Positions 17,601-25,842 of a stretch of 64,000 nt of DNA are shown one piece after another (the first letter of the stretch is position 1; every line of letters begins with the position of its first letter). Below the pieces are notes generated by a model. It did not search any database and was not told the DNA's origin. It was given only the letters and a program-made list of their open reading frames with translations. The position numbers and the translations under genes are program-made. Source of the DNA: CAZKWG01 sp964615375 (GTDB lineage: Bacteria; Myxococcota_A; UBA796; CAZKWG01); contig CAZTOW010000016.1 in the NCBI GenBank assembly GCA_964615375.1, positions 62,001 to 126,000 on the forward strand. Direction: 5' to 3'.

Positions 17601-20393
17601 GCGTCGAAGTCCGAGGAGAGCATGTACGTGGCCGGCGCCGACGCCTCCTGGGCGCGCGACGACACGAACAAGATCGAGCTGGTCCCGGACAAGAAGCGCT
17701 ACATGCCGGGCGAGACGGCGAAGATCCTGGTCAAGGCGCCGCGCGCCGGGCTCTCGGCCCTGGTGACGGTGGAGCGCGAGGGCGTGCTGGACCGCAAGGT
17801 GATGAAGCTGGCCGGCACCACGGACACCCTCGAGATCCCGCTGGGCGAGGACGCCGTGCCCAACCTCTTCGTCTCGGTGGTCCTGGTGGACGGCGCGCCG
17901 CCCGCGGACAGCCCGGACGCCGGCATGCCCTCCTACTACCTGGGCTACACGGAGCTGGAGGTGGACCCCTCGGGTCGGCGCCTGGACGTGAAGATCAGCA
18001 CGGACAAGGCCAACTACCAGCCGGGTGACGACGTCATCGTGACGGTCAACGTCGCCGGACAGAAGGATGCTACGAGCAAGGCTGAGCCGGTGGGCGGCGC
18101 GCACGTCGTCCTCTACGCCGTGGACTACGGCGTGCTGAGCCTGACGGGCTACGAGACCCCCGACGCCTTCGACACCTACTACGCCGCCCACGCGCTGCGC
18201 GTCCGCACCGCCGACAACCGCACGCGCATCCTGGACCGCGGCCACTTCCTGGCCAAGGGCGCCGAGGCGGGCGGCGGCGGCGGCGAGTCCACCCGAACGC
18301 GGTCCAAGTTCGTGACCACGCCGCTGTGGGACGCCGACCTGTCCACGATGAAGGACGGGAGCCTGGTCCGACGCTTCAAGCTGCCGGACAACCTGACGAC
18401 CTTCCAGATCATGGCGGTGGTGGACGCGGGCACGGATCGCTTCGGCTCGGCCGAGCAGCAGCTCCAGGTCAGCCTGCCGCTCATGGTCCAGCCGGCGCTG
18501 CCCCGCGTGCTGCGCGTGGGCGACCGCGCCCTGGCCGGGGTCGTCGTCCACAACAACCGGGAGCAGACGCGCGCGGTGACCGTGAGCGCCGAGGCGACCG
18601 GGCTCAAGCTGGTGGGCAGCCCGACGACGGTGAGCGTGCCGGCGGGCGGCGCGGTGGAGGTGCCCTTCGCCCTGCTGGATCCGCAGTTCGGCACGGCCAG
18701 CTTCCGCTTCGAGGTCAAGAGCGGCCAGGACAGCGACGCCCTCGTCCACACCCTGCCCGTGCTGCGGCCCATCCCCGCGGAGACCGTGGCCTCGGCGGGC
18801 GTGGCCGACGGAAGCGCGAAGGAGACCATCAAGCTCGTGCAGGGCGCGATCGCTGGGGTAGGAGGCCTGGATGTCCAGGTCTCGCCCACGGTCATGGTCG
18901 GCTCGGGCGCCAGCCTCGGCTACCTGCTCGACTACCCCCACGGCTGCCTGGAGCAGGTGACCAGCCGCATGCTGGCCGCCTCGCTTGCGCTCGAGCTGGG
19001 CCCGCGGGTGAGCGTGGCCCAGAAGGACGAGAAGCTGCGCGAGTTCGTGGAGACCGGCGCGGCGAAGATCCTCGACTTCCGCACGCCGTCGGGCGGACTG
19101 GCCTACTGGCCGGGCGGCCGGGAGCCCTCACCGCTGGCCACCGCCGCCGCCCTGGACGCGCTCCGCCGGGCCGGCAAGCCGGTGCCCGAGGAGAGCATCG
19201 ACTTCCTCCGCCAGTTCCTGGCCGGGCGCTGGACCCCGACCTGGTGGAGCGAGGCGACCCGCGCCTCCGCCCAGGCTCGCGTGGCCCTGGTGCTGGCCCG
19301 CCTCGGTCAAGGAGACGCCGGCTTCAACGCGGGCCTCTACGAGCGCCGAAACCTGCTCTCGCTCACGGCCAAGGGCGAGCTGCTGGAGACCATCGCGCTC
19401 ACCACGGGCGCGGACAGCCGCACCCGCGCGCTGGAGGAGGCGCTCCAGGGCGCCGTGACCGTGGAGGCCGCGTCCGCCCGCCTGCGCGACCAGGACGACT
19501 GGACCGCGCTGTGGGACGGGGAGAGCGCGTCCACGGCCTCGGCGATCTCCGGCCTGCTGGTCAGCCGCCCGGATCACCCGCTGCTGCCCCGGCTGGCGCG
19601 CGGGCTGGTCAACGCCCGCGACGACGGCTTCTGGGACAACACCTTCACCACGCTCCGCGCCTTCCGCGCGCTCTCCGACTACGCGAAGCGCTACGAGTCC
19701 GGCGGGCTCCCCAGCGGCGCGACGGTGAGCCTGGCGGGCAAGGAGCTGCTGGGCGCGCGCTTCTCCGGCCCGAAGGCGGAGAGCGTCAGCGTGGGCCTGG
19801 ACGCGCTCGTCGCCGGTGAGCTGGTCATCGAGGGCAAGGGCGGCCCGGTCTACTACGAGTCGCGGCTCTCGTATGCGCTGGAGACCCTGCCGCCGCGGGA
19901 CGAGGGCTTCACGCTCACCCGCACCTACAAGGTGCTGGAGGGCTCGGGCGGCACCGGCGAGGTCACGCCGGGATCGCTGGTGCAGGTCACGATCCGCGTG
20001 GTCACCCCGGTGGACCGCCACGACGTCGCCATCCTCGACCCGCTGCCCGCCGGGCTGGAGCCCATCGAGACCTTCTTCAAGACCACGGCCAGCGCCTACT
20101 CCGACGAGGAGAACCCGGACACCGCCTGGGGCGGGGGCGACGAGGAGGAGGACATGCCCTCCTGGTCCGCCTGGGTCTTCGATCACCGCGAGCTGCGCGA
20201 CGACGGGCTCGGCCTCTACGCCACCTGGATGCCGGCCGGGATCCACACCTACCAGTACCTCGCCCGCGCGACGACCCCCGGCGACTATGCGCTGCCGGCG
20301 GCCCGCGTGGAGGAGATGTACCGGCCCGAGATCTTCGGCCGCACCGAGGCGGGTCGCTTCGTGGTCGGCGCCGGGCCCGTGGCGAAGCGTTGA
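14685..20393 (+). CDS. bacterial alpha-2-macroglobulin, thioester-containing lipoprotein (YfhM type)
   Basis: This protease trap is predicted to be anchored in the periplasm. The 1902-residue precursor has a lipobox (LVLFSGC), then macroglobulin-like beta domains. The thioester-forming motif CLEQ (Cys-1421 to Gln-1424, in a PHGCLEQVTSRM context) is followed by the alpha-helical thioester domain. A bait region with GGGGGES lies near residue 1205. In the known family the Cys-Gln thioester captures attacking proteases. The ATG at 14685 follows CGGAG. The stop overlaps the TTG of pbpC (TTGA), giving the classical A2M-pbpC pair, in which the trap is thought to protect the cell when peptidoglycan is breached. 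Confidence 0.93.
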   Translation: MRSLVLSALVLFSGCKKDQAVGGAPEELVRQVLDKPATTLDVVTPDTPPELAPIQPGELAPPPSESGEGLSVLLIGPQGPQESPRQAVVVFDRPMVALDQLDAMSGSAPLTCRSEGGQLQGKARWAGTSTAAWIPSGDHFPKGSEIHCEIPAGLAAVDGTRREQGLAWTFETARPALDRSAPYDGSEEVDPRRPLLLVFDQDVDPAEVKKHLSLKAEGGRSGADLSFTVTRPKVRDASAEEDPDADDAQPTVSEREQDRSVLVTAKLEKDRSYRLALSAGLRGMEGPLGSQSETEISFRTIPPAKITGSGPLGKDVNPFTELWLDLATRTDAAEIGPKIKISPAPPDGWNPAEAYTWDRWSYSVRLKPMTTYTISVEPGAKDRYGQAYAEGTSWSFTTGHLNPLVDAPTGAQLYPANNPSTLPIRTRNVTQLKVGVQTVDLEWIRRFSRSWDTWNPYDPPSLQATEVFNDGQQDDRIRVSKVELASRLEEGRGLLLVEAWSPQLTDDEGRLVVSRSLLQVTDLGATLKLGPNGVTTWVTRLSDGQPVDAADVTLYVGDTQVWKGRTDKSGLAASPPVLPREWKPWEAPLWAVVQQGKDISVTTSEDPNDLPAWQYDVSTSDPTDSGELRTHAFTDRGVYRPGDTVHVALSARATTAGGLTIPEGGSVTWTCADARGADLGGDSGKLNARGAIAFDVKLPAEASIGYGHCTVSLDHKGAQTSQWVELPVYAYRAPVFRVDVSAPEHALVGGALSATGNGRYLFGAPMAGAEARWSILAREVAPNPKGWDEFSFQPATGRAWWEGDYHPEETVATGEGRLDQNGQIVMTAKLPATDEPKTREYVSELTVTDVARQQISNRSSTLVHPAEVYVGLRAKRFLGVAGEEAGWELVAVTPEGDARSGVPVNLTIVRRTWDSIRQKGLDGRWTWVSTPKDEEVEKRTVASGTGATAFGFTPKEGGYYVVQAEAKDAQGRASKSEESMYVAGADASWARDDTNKIELVPDKKRYMPGETAKILVKAPRAGLSALVTVEREGVLDRKVMKLAGTTDTLEIPLGEDAVPNLFVSVVLVDGAPPADSPDAGMPSYYLGYTELEVDPSGRRLDVKISTDKANYQPGDDVIVTVNVAGQKDATSKAEPVGGAHVVLYAVDYGVLSLTGYETPDAFDTYYAAHALRVRTADNRTRILDRGHFLAKGAEAGGGGGESTRTRSKFVTTPLWDADLSTMKDGSLVRRFKLPDNLTTFQIMAVVDAGTDRFGSAEQQLQVSLPLMVQPALPRVLRVGDRALAGVVVHNNREQTRAVTVSAEATGLKLVGSPTTVSVPAGGAVEVPFALLDPQFGTASFRFEVKSGQDSDALVHTLPVLRPIPAETVASAGVADGSAKETIKLVQGAIAGVGGLDVQVSPTVMVGSGASLGYLLDYPHGCLEQVTSRMLAASLALELGPRVSVAQKDEKLREFVETGAAKILDFRTPSGGLAYWPGGREPSPLATAAALDALRRAGKPVPEESIDFLRQFLAGRWTPTWWSEATRASAQARVALVLARLGQGDAGFNAGLYERRNLLSLTAKGELLETIALTTGADSRTRALEEALQGAVTVEAASARLRDQDDWTALWDGESASTASAISGLLVSRPDHPLLPRLARGLVNARDDGFWDNTFTTLRAFRALSDYAKRYESGGLPSGATVSLAGKELLGARFSGPKAESVSVGLDALVAGELVIEGKGGPVYYESRLSYALETLPPRDEGFTLTRTYKVLEGSGGTGEVTPGSLVQVTIRVVTPVDRHDVAILDPLPAGLEPIETFFKTTASAYSDEENPDTAWGGGDEEEDMPSWSAWVFDHRELRDDGLGLYATWMPAGIHTYQYLARATTPGDYALPAARVEEMYRPEIFGRTEAGRFVVGAGPVAKR

Positions 20394-22723
20394 CCCTGCG
20401 CCGGGGCCTGCTCCTCGGGCTGGCCCTGCTGCTGGGGCTCGGGCTGTGGGTGGGGGCGCCGGTGACGCTCCCCCCGCCCGCGCTCAGCGTCCGCGTGCTG
20501 GACCGGGGAGGTGACCTCATCGCCGAGCGCGCCCCGCCCGACCGGGCCCGGGGCGAGGTCCTGGCGGAGCCGCCCGCGGCGCTGGTGAACGCCCTGATCG
20601 CCGCGGAGGACCACCGCTTCTATCATCACCCTGGGGTGGACCCCATCGGCGTCGCCCGCGCGGCCTGGGCCAACCTGCGCGCCGGCCGGGTGGTGCAGGG
20701 GGGCAGCACGCTGACCCAGCAGCTGGCCCGCACGCTGTGGGAGCGCCCGCCGGGCCTGCGCGGGAAGCTGTGGGAGGCCCTGTGGGCGCTGCGCCTGGAG
20801 GCCCACCTCTCCAAGGACGAGATCCTGAGGGAGTACCTGAACCGCGTCTACTTCGGCGGGCTGGCCTACGGCGCCGAGGCCGCCGCCCGCGCCTGGCTGG
20901 ACAAGCCGGCCAGCGCGCTGAGCGTGGCCGAGAGCGCGCTGCTGGTCTCGCTGATCCGCCGCCCCGCCGAGCTGGACCCCTGGCGCGACCCGGAGGCGGC
21001 GCGCGCGGCCAGAGATCGCGTGCTCCGCCGGATGAGCGCGCTGGGGACCCTGGAGGAGGAGGCCCTGGCCCTGGCCCTGGCCGAGCCCGTGGAGCCCCGC
21101 CACGACGCGGTCTGGCAGCGCGCCCCCCACCTCGTCCGCCGCCTGCTGCCCGAGCGCTCCGGCGAGGCCCTCTCCACGGACGAGCCGACCCGCCGGGCGC
21201 TGCGCACCACCCTGGATCTGGCCCTGCAGCGGGAGGTCGAGGCCCTGGTCCAGGACACGGTGGCGCGGCTCGAGGCCCGCGGCGCCTCCCAGGCGGCGGC
21301 GCTGGTGGTGGACCGCCAGAGCGCAGAGGTGCTGGCCTACGTGGGCTCGGCGGGCTGGGAGCTCCCCGACGGGCAGGTGGACGGGGTCATGTCCCTGCGC
21401 AGCCCGGGCAGCACGCTCAAGCCCTTCCTGTACTGGCTCGGGCTGGAGGAGGGCGCCCGGCAGGGCGGCGAGCTCACGCTGGCCTCGATCCTGCCCGATC
21501 TCCCTGGCTCCTGGACCACCACCCACGGAACCTGGAGCCCGGAGAACTACGACCGGCGCTTTCACGGGCCGGTCACCGCCCGCTACGCCCTGGCCCGCAG
21601 CCTGAACCTGCCGGCCGTGCGCCTGCTGGAGCGGGTGGGCGTGGCCGATCTGCACCGCCGCATGCAGGATCTCGGGCTCAGCACGCTGACCGACCGCCCG
21701 GACCACTACGGGCTCGGGCTGGCCCTGGGCGGCGGTGAGGCGCGCCTGGACGAGCTCACCGCGGCCTACCTGGCGCTGGCCAACGGCGGGCTCTACCGCC
21801 CCCTGGTCTTCCGGCCCGCCGATCGCCCGACCGGCCGCCGCGTGGGCGACGCCCGCGCCGCCTGGCTGGTGCTGGACGCGCTGGACGACCCCGCCGCCCG
21901 CGCCGCCTCCTTCGGGTCCGACTCGGTGTTGGAGGCGGACTTCCCGCTCTCGGCCAAGACCGGGACCAGCGTGGGCTGGCGAGACAACTGGGCCATGGGC
22001 GTGACGCCGGAGGTGGTCATCGGCGCCTGGGTCGGGAACTTCGACGGCTCGCCCATGGTGGACGTGAGCGGGGTGAGCGGCGCCGGCCCGCTGCTGCGCG
22101 GGATCGCCGAGCTGGTCCATGATCGCGACCGCGCTCCCGAGCGCCGCCCCGAGGGGCTCACCCGCCGCAAGGTCTGCCCGCTCTCCGGCCTGCTGCCCGG
22201 CGCGAGCTGCCCCGGCTCCCGGGTCGAGCTCTTCCTGGCCGGGACCGAGCCCGGCGCCACCTGCGACTGGCACCGCGAGGTGGAGCTGGACGCGAGCGGG
22301 GCCCTGGCCACGGGCTGCCGCGGGGCGCGGCGCAGGCTGGTGGTCGCCTGGCCCGCCGCCTACGCGAGCTGGGCCGCGGAGACGGAGCAGCCGCGCTGGC
22401 CGGACCAGGACCGCTCCTGCGCGCGGGAGGGCGAGGCGCACGCGGGCGAGGGCCAGCCCGGGATCGTCTGGCCCCCCGACGGGGTGGCCTTCTACCTGGA
22501 CCCGCGCGACCCGGCCGAGCACCAGGCCATCCCGCTGCGCGCCGCCGCCCCCGCCGGGGCCCGGGAGGCCGAGTGGCTGCTGGACGGCGTCTCCCTCGGC
22601 GTGACGGGCCCGCCCTTCCAGCTCCGCTGGGTGCCCACCCCGGGCGATCATCGGCTCGGGCTGCGGGTAGACGGCCGCGACGCGGGCAGCGTGCGCGTGT
22701 GGGTCGGCGGGGGCGCGCCTTGA
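20390..22723 (+). CDS. pbpC: penicillin-binding protein 1C (class A)
   Basis: The 777-residue protein starts with a TTG overlapping the A2M stop. It has an N-terminal anchor helix (LLLGLALLLGLGLWVG). The GT51 domain shows AAEDHRFYHHPGVDP and GGSTLTQQLARTLW. The transpeptidase domain has S-x-x-K at 341-344 (STLK), S-x-N at 404-406 (SLN) and KTG at 523. The C-terminal 90 or so residues form the BiPBP_C beta domain specific to PBP1C (WPPDGVAFYLDP to the end). A cysteine-containing segment (KVCPLSGLLPGASCP) before it is also typical of the family. All catalytic residues are present. The TGA is embedded in the putative -35 box of the tRNA-Cys promoter. Confidence 0.94.
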   Translation: MTLRRGLLLGLALLLGLGLWVGAPVTLPPPALSVRVLDRGGDLIAERAPPDRARGEVLAEPPAALVNALIAAEDHRFYHHPGVDPIGVARAAWANLRAGRVVQGGSTLTQQLARTLWERPPGLRGKLWEALWALRLEAHLSKDEILREYLNRVYFGGLAYGAEAAARAWLDKPASALSVAESALLVSLIRRPAELDPWRDPEAARAARDRVLRRMSALGTLEEEALALALAEPVEPRHDAVWQRAPHLVRRLLPERSGEALSTDEPTRRALRTTLDLALQREVEALVQDTVARLEARGASQAAALVVDRQSAEVLAYVGSAGWELPDGQVDGVMSLRSPGSTLKPFLYWLGLEEGARQGGELTLASILPDLPGSWTTTHGTWSPENYDRRFHGPVTARYALARSLNLPAVRLLERVGVADLHRRMQDLGLSTLTDRPDHYGLGLALGGGEARLDELTAAYLALANGGLYRPLVFRPADRPTGRRVGDARAAWLVLDALDDPAARAASFGSDSVLEADFPLSAKTGTSVGWRDNWAMGVTPEVVIGAWVGNFDGSPMVDVSGVSGAGPLLRGIAELVHDRDRAPERRPEGLTRRKVCPLSGLLPGASCPGSRVELFLAGTEPGATCDWHREVELDASGALATGCRGARRRLVVAWPAAYASWAAETEQPRWPDQDRSCAREGEAHAGEGQPGIVWPPDGVAFYLDPRDPAEHQAIPLRAAAPAGAREAEWLLDGVSLGVTGPPFQLRWVPTPGDHRLGLRVDGRDAGSVRVWVGGGAP

Positions 22724-22746
22724 CTACGCCCGCGGATCGCATAAGA
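22720..22746 (+). promoter_or_regulatory. putative sigma70 promoter of tRNA-Cys
   Basis: TTGACT (22720-22725) overlaps the pbpC stop codon. After 14-15 nt comes CATAAG/ATAAGA (22740-22746), ending 11 nt before the tRNA. The spacer is short, so the assignment is tentative. Confidence 0.45.
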
Positions 22747-22756
22747 GGAGCGGCAC

Positions 22757-22832
22757 GGCGACGTAGGCAAGTGGCTAAGCCGACGGTTTGCAAAACCGTT
22801 ATTCACCGGTTCGAGTCCGGTCGTCGCCTCCA
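22757..22832 (+). tRNA. tRNA-Cys (GCA anticodon)
   Basis: The sequence folds into a complete cloverleaf: acceptor GGCGACG/CGTCGCC, D arm, anticodon stem ACGGT/ACCGT with loop TTGCAAA (anticodon GCA), and T arm CCGG-TTCGAGT-CCGG. Discriminator T at 22829 and an encoded CCA (22830-22832) follow. Confidence 0.95.
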
Positions 22833-22848
22833 AACCTCCCTTCGCGGG

Positions 22849-23352
22849 TTGGCAACGCTGGCGCTCCTGGGCATGACGTCCTGCGCCGATCCAGCCGACC
22901 CGCCCCCGGTGCCCGGCCCGCCCGACCTGCCCCGCTGGTCGGAGGCGCCCTGGGTCGCCTGGACCGGGCCGTCCACGCCGGTCAGCCGCCCGCTCGCGGT
23001 CTTCGTGGACCTGCCCGGCGGCCCCATGGACCGGATCGCCTCGGACCCGGACGTGGCGACCTTCCTCAACGATCGCTTCCACCCGTGGTTTCTGCTGCCT
23101 GAGGTCGCGATCGGGCTCCCCTCTCCATCACCTCTCGCGCTGATCCTCGACGCGGGCGGCTGCGTGCGGCAGGCGCCCTTCCGCCCGGCGGACGCGCAGG
23201 CCTGGATCGCGGCCGCCAACGCCGTGCTGCTGGCCCTGGACGCGGGGGAGCCAGGCGCCCTGAGCCTGCCGACGCTGAGCTTCGGCTTCGCCCTGCCCGA
23301 GGACCACCCGCTGCGCGGACGCTGCGCGGGCGCGGCCCAACGCTTAGACTAA
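22849..23352 (+). CDS. putative lipoprotein with degenerate thioredoxin-like (DUF255-like) fold
   Basis: The product has a hydrophobic segment ending in a Cys (LALLGMTSC), then a region that reads like the N-terminal thioredoxin fold of DUF255/YyaL proteins: RPLAVFVDLPGG, DPDVATFLNDRFHPWFLLPE and PLALILDAGGC. The family's CxxC is missing. The start is uncertain. The TTG at 22849 gives a signal peptide without basic residues, while the same frame stays open back through tRNA-Cys to a GTG at 22771 that would supply an arginine-rich start. No ribosome site is visible at either. The gene begins 16 nt after the tRNA and probably shares its transcript. It ends 21 bp before the pterin dehydratase gene. 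Confidence 0.55.
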   Translation: MATLALLGMTSCADPADPPPVPGPPDLPRWSEAPWVAWTGPSTPVSRPLAVFVDLPGGPMDRIASDPDVATFLNDRFHPWFLLPEVAIGLPSPSPLALILDAGGCVRQAPFRPADAQAWIAAANAVLLALDAGEPGALSLPTLSFGFALPEDHPLRGRCAGAAQRLD

Positions 23353-23373
23353 CTCTATTAGCAGGAGGTCGCC

Positions 23374-23703
23374 GTGAACACCCCCCCGAGCACACCCCCC
23401 GCCCGCCTGGAGGGCGCCGAGCGCGCCGAGGCCCTGAACGCGGTGCGCGGCTGGACCCTGGTCCCCGGCCGCGACGCCATCACCCGCAGCTTCCGCTTCG
23501 CCGACTTCAGCGCCTGCTGGGCCTTCATGTCCCGCGTGGCCCTGCTGGCGGAGAAGCTCGACCATCACCCGGAGTGGTTCAACGTCTGGAGCCGGGTGGA
23601 CATCACGCTCAGCACGCACGACGTGGGCGGGCTGAGCGTCCTGGACCTCGCGATGGCGATGGAGATCGATCGCCTCGCGGATCCTCAGCCCAGCAGGCCC
23701 TGA
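23374..23703 (+). CDS. phhB: 4a-hydroxytetrahydrobiopterin dehydratase (pterin-4a-carbinolamine dehydratase)
   Basis: The 109-residue enzyme dehydrates 4a-hydroxy-tetrahydropterin during cofactor recycling for aromatic amino acid hydroxylases; some bacterial members work with molybdopterin instead. The full family signature is present: Glu-60, His-64, His-65, Pro-66, Trp-72, His-82 and Asp-91 (EKLDHHPEWFNVW and STHDVGGLSVLD). The GTG start has a strong GGAGG 5 nt upstream. Length is normal. The last 19 bp overlap the end of the convergent TerB-like gene. No phenylalanine hydroxylase gene is in the window, so the physiological partner is unknown. Confidence 0.9.
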   Translation: MNTPPSTPPARLEGAERAEALNAVRGWTLVPGRDAITRSFRFADFSACWAFMSRVALLAEKLDHHPEWFNVWSRVDITLSTHDVGGLSVLDLAMAMEIDRLADPQPSRP

Positions 23704-24128
23704 ATCGTCGCGTCATCCAGGCCGAGCTCGCGGCCGAGCGCGACCACCTGCTCGCGGAAGACGTGGACGCCGGAGAAGCCGGAGAGGATGGTGGAGGCCA
23801 CGTCCGCCGTCGCCTTCGCCACGTCCGCGTCGGTGAGCCCCACCTTCGCCGCCACGCCCACGATGTGCGCGCGCTCCTCGGGCGACATGCGGCCGTCGGC
23901 GAAGGCCAGCAGCACCAGGCTCTTGAGCAGGGCCTCGCGCGACTCAGGGGTGTTCACGTCGGCCAGGCTCGACGCGCTCACGGGAGGGATCTCCGCCTCG
24001 AAGGCGTCGATCAGGGCGAGCTCCTGCGGGTGTTGACCGTCCACGTGGGCCAGCTCGCGCATGGCCGCGGCGATGGCGTGGGCGGCCTGCGCGTCCAGGT
24101 CGACCGCGGCCTGCATGATCTCCTTCAT
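23685..24128 (-). CDS. TerB-like / DjlA-type helical protein
   Basis: The 147-residue cytoplasmic protein is all helical and has the TerB-like pattern of an acidic metal-site helix pair: HVDGQHPQELALIDAF in the first half and LLAFADGRMSPEERAHIVGVA in the second. The F-A-D-G-x-x-S-x-E-E motif is characteristic of TerB and the DjlA N-terminal domain. The ATG at 24128 is preceded by GCGGAGG; a GTG two codons upstream is less well spaced. It overlaps the convergent phhB by 19 bp. The cellular role of stand-alone TerB domains is not established; a link to tellurite or stress response is family lore only. Confidence 0.75.
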   Translation of the reverse strand: MKEIMQAAVDLDAQAAHAIAAAMRELAHVDGQHPQELALIDAFEAEIPPVSASSLADVNTPESREALLKSLVLLAFADGRMSPEERAHIVGVAAKVGLTDADVAKATADVASTILSGFSGVHVFREQVVALGRELGLDDATIQGLLG

Positions 24129-24180
24129 CGACACCTCCGCCGGACAGCATAATGCGGGCTATCCTGGAGCGGGAGGCCCC

Positions 24181-25842
24181 GTGGTGCTGCTTCTGTCCCT
24201 GCTCGCCTGCAGGCCCGACTGGACCGCTCGGACCCTGCTCTCCGGCGGGGAGGGCTCGCCCGTGGCCGCGCTCCCCGAGGACGTCCCCGGCGAGGCCGCC
24301 GAGACCTCGCCGCTCGCGCTCAACGAGCTGATGGCCGCCAACGACAGCGTGCTGATGGACGAGCAGCTGGACCGCGACGACTGGCTGGAGCTCTACAACC
24401 GCTCCGACGAGACCGTCTCCCTGGAGGGATGGTCGCTGTCGGAGGGCGGGGACGCCGAGGGCTGGAGCCTGCCGGAGGACCGGGAGCTCGGGCCGGGCGA
24501 GCGGCTCCTGGTGTGGCTGGATGGGGAGCCCGAGGAGGGCGCGCTGCACGCGGACCTCTCGGTGGACGAGGACGAGGGCGAGCTCCACCTCTGGCACGAG
24601 GGCGAGGAGATGGACTCCCTCTCCTGGGAGGAGCTCGGCGCGGACATCGTGCTGGGGCGCTTCCCCGACGGCTCGGCGACCCTGGCCCCGAGCGCGCGAC
24701 CCACGCCCTACAACCCGAACCCCGCCGACCCCGGGCAGGAGCTGGACCCCTCAGACGCCCTCTTCCCGCAGGACGAGGTGCTGGAGCTCGAGCTGTGGAT
24801 CCCCTCCGACAGCCTCTCCGCGCTGGCCAGCTCTCCCTACGAGTACGTGGAGGCGTCCCTGGGCTTCGAGGGGGTCTGGCTGGACGCGGTGGGCGTGCGC
24901 ATCAAGGGCCAGGCGGGCAGCCTGCGCACCCTGGACGCCAAGGCCGCGCTGAAGGTCAAGCTGGACGCCTACGAGGACGGCACCCGCCTGCGCGGCCTGG
25001 AGTCCCTGACCCTGAACAACATGGTGCAGGACCCCTCCTGCGTGCACGAGCGCACCGCCTACGCCCTCTTTCGCGACGCGGGCGTCCCGGCCCCGCGCAC
25101 GGGCCTGGTCGCGCTGTACATCAACGGCGAGTACCGGGGGATCTACAACCACGTCGAGACTATCGACGACCGCTTCCTGGCCCGCTGGTTCGAGGACCCC
25201 GAGGGCAACCTGTACGAGGGGGCCTACGGCGAGGACCTCACAACGGGCAGCTACACCGGGCTGGAGCTGGACCAGGACGGCGACGAGGACGTGGAGCCCT
25301 ACACGGAGCTCGCGGCCGTGGCCGAGATCGTGGCGCTGCCCCCCACCGAGGCGAACGCGGAGGCGCTCGAGGCCCTGGTCGACCTCGACGGGATGTTCGC
25401 CCTCTGGGCCGTGGAGGTGCTGACCGGCCACTGGGACGGGTACTTCTACTACCCGAACAACTACCGGGTCTACCACGACCCCTCGACCGGCCTGCTGAGC
25501 ATGATCCCCTGGGGCACCGACCAGACCTTCGGTTGGACGGGAGAGATCGACGCGCCGGCCGGGGACCTCGCGATCTGGTGCCTGCTGGTCCCCAGCCTGG
25601 AGCACCGCTTCAAGCTGGCGCTGTGGGACGCGGCCGACCGGGCGCGCCGCATCGGCCTGGACGCGGAGGCCACGGAGGCGTGGACGCTGGCGGAGCCCTG
25701 GCTGGAGGCTGACCCCTACAAGGAGTACAGCGTGGAGACCGGCCAGTACTACTACGAGTACACGCTCGCCCTGCTGGAGAGCTGGCCGGAGGCGGTGGCG
25801 GGCGAGCTCTTCCCGGATGGGGAGCCGATCCTAGGGGACTAG
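24181..25842 (+). CDS. CotH-type kinase lipoprotein with N-terminal lamin-tail domain
   Basis: The 553-residue precursor starts at a GTG with a very short lipoprotein signal (VVLLLSLLAC). Residues of about 44-150 form a lamin-tail domain (LALNELMAANDS, DDWLELYNRSDETVSLEGWSLS, LGPGERLLVWLD). From about 201 a CotH-like atypical kinase domain follows: VGVRIKGQAGSLRT, KAALKVKLD, LTLNNMVQDPS, ALYINGEYRGIYNHVE and a catalytic-loop-like MIPWGTDQTFGW (about 441-452). CotH of Bacillus phosphorylates spore-coat proteins; targets here are unknown. The lipid anchor and adhesive-type LTD place it outside the cytoplasm, beside the MopE-type surface proteins. Its TAG sits in a palindrome with the convergent gene's stop. 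Confidence 0.85.
   Translation: MVLLLSLLACRPDWTARTLLSGGEGSPVAALPEDVPGEAAETSPLALNELMAANDSVLMDEQLDRDDWLELYNRSDETVSLEGWSLSEGGDAEGWSLPEDRELGPGERLLVWLDGEPEEGALHADLSVDEDEGELHLWHEGEEMDSLSWEELGADIVLGRFPDGSATLAPSARPTPYNPNPADPGQELDPSDALFPQDEVLELELWIPSDSLSALASSPYEYVEASLGFEGVWLDAVGVRIKGQAGSLRTLDAKAALKVKLDAYEDGTRLRGLESLTLNNMVQDPSCVHERTAYALFRDAGVPAPRTGLVALYINGEYRGIYNHVETIDDRFLARWFEDPEGNLYEGAYGEDLTTGSYTGLELDQDGDEDVEPYTELAAVAEIVALPPTEANAEALEALVDLDGMFALWAVEVLTGHWDGYFYYPNNYRVYHDPSTGLLSMIPWGTDQTFGWTGEIDAPAGDLAIWCLLVPSLEHRFKLALWDAADRARRIGLDAEATEAWTLAEPWLEADPYKEYSVETGQYYYEYTLALLESWPEAVAGELFPDGEPILGD

Noticed and set aside
24181..24183. Longer start for the CotH lipoprotein at 24061
   Set aside because: It would overlap the divergent TerB-like gene and bury the lipoprotein signal; the GTG at 24181 gives a clean signal sequence.
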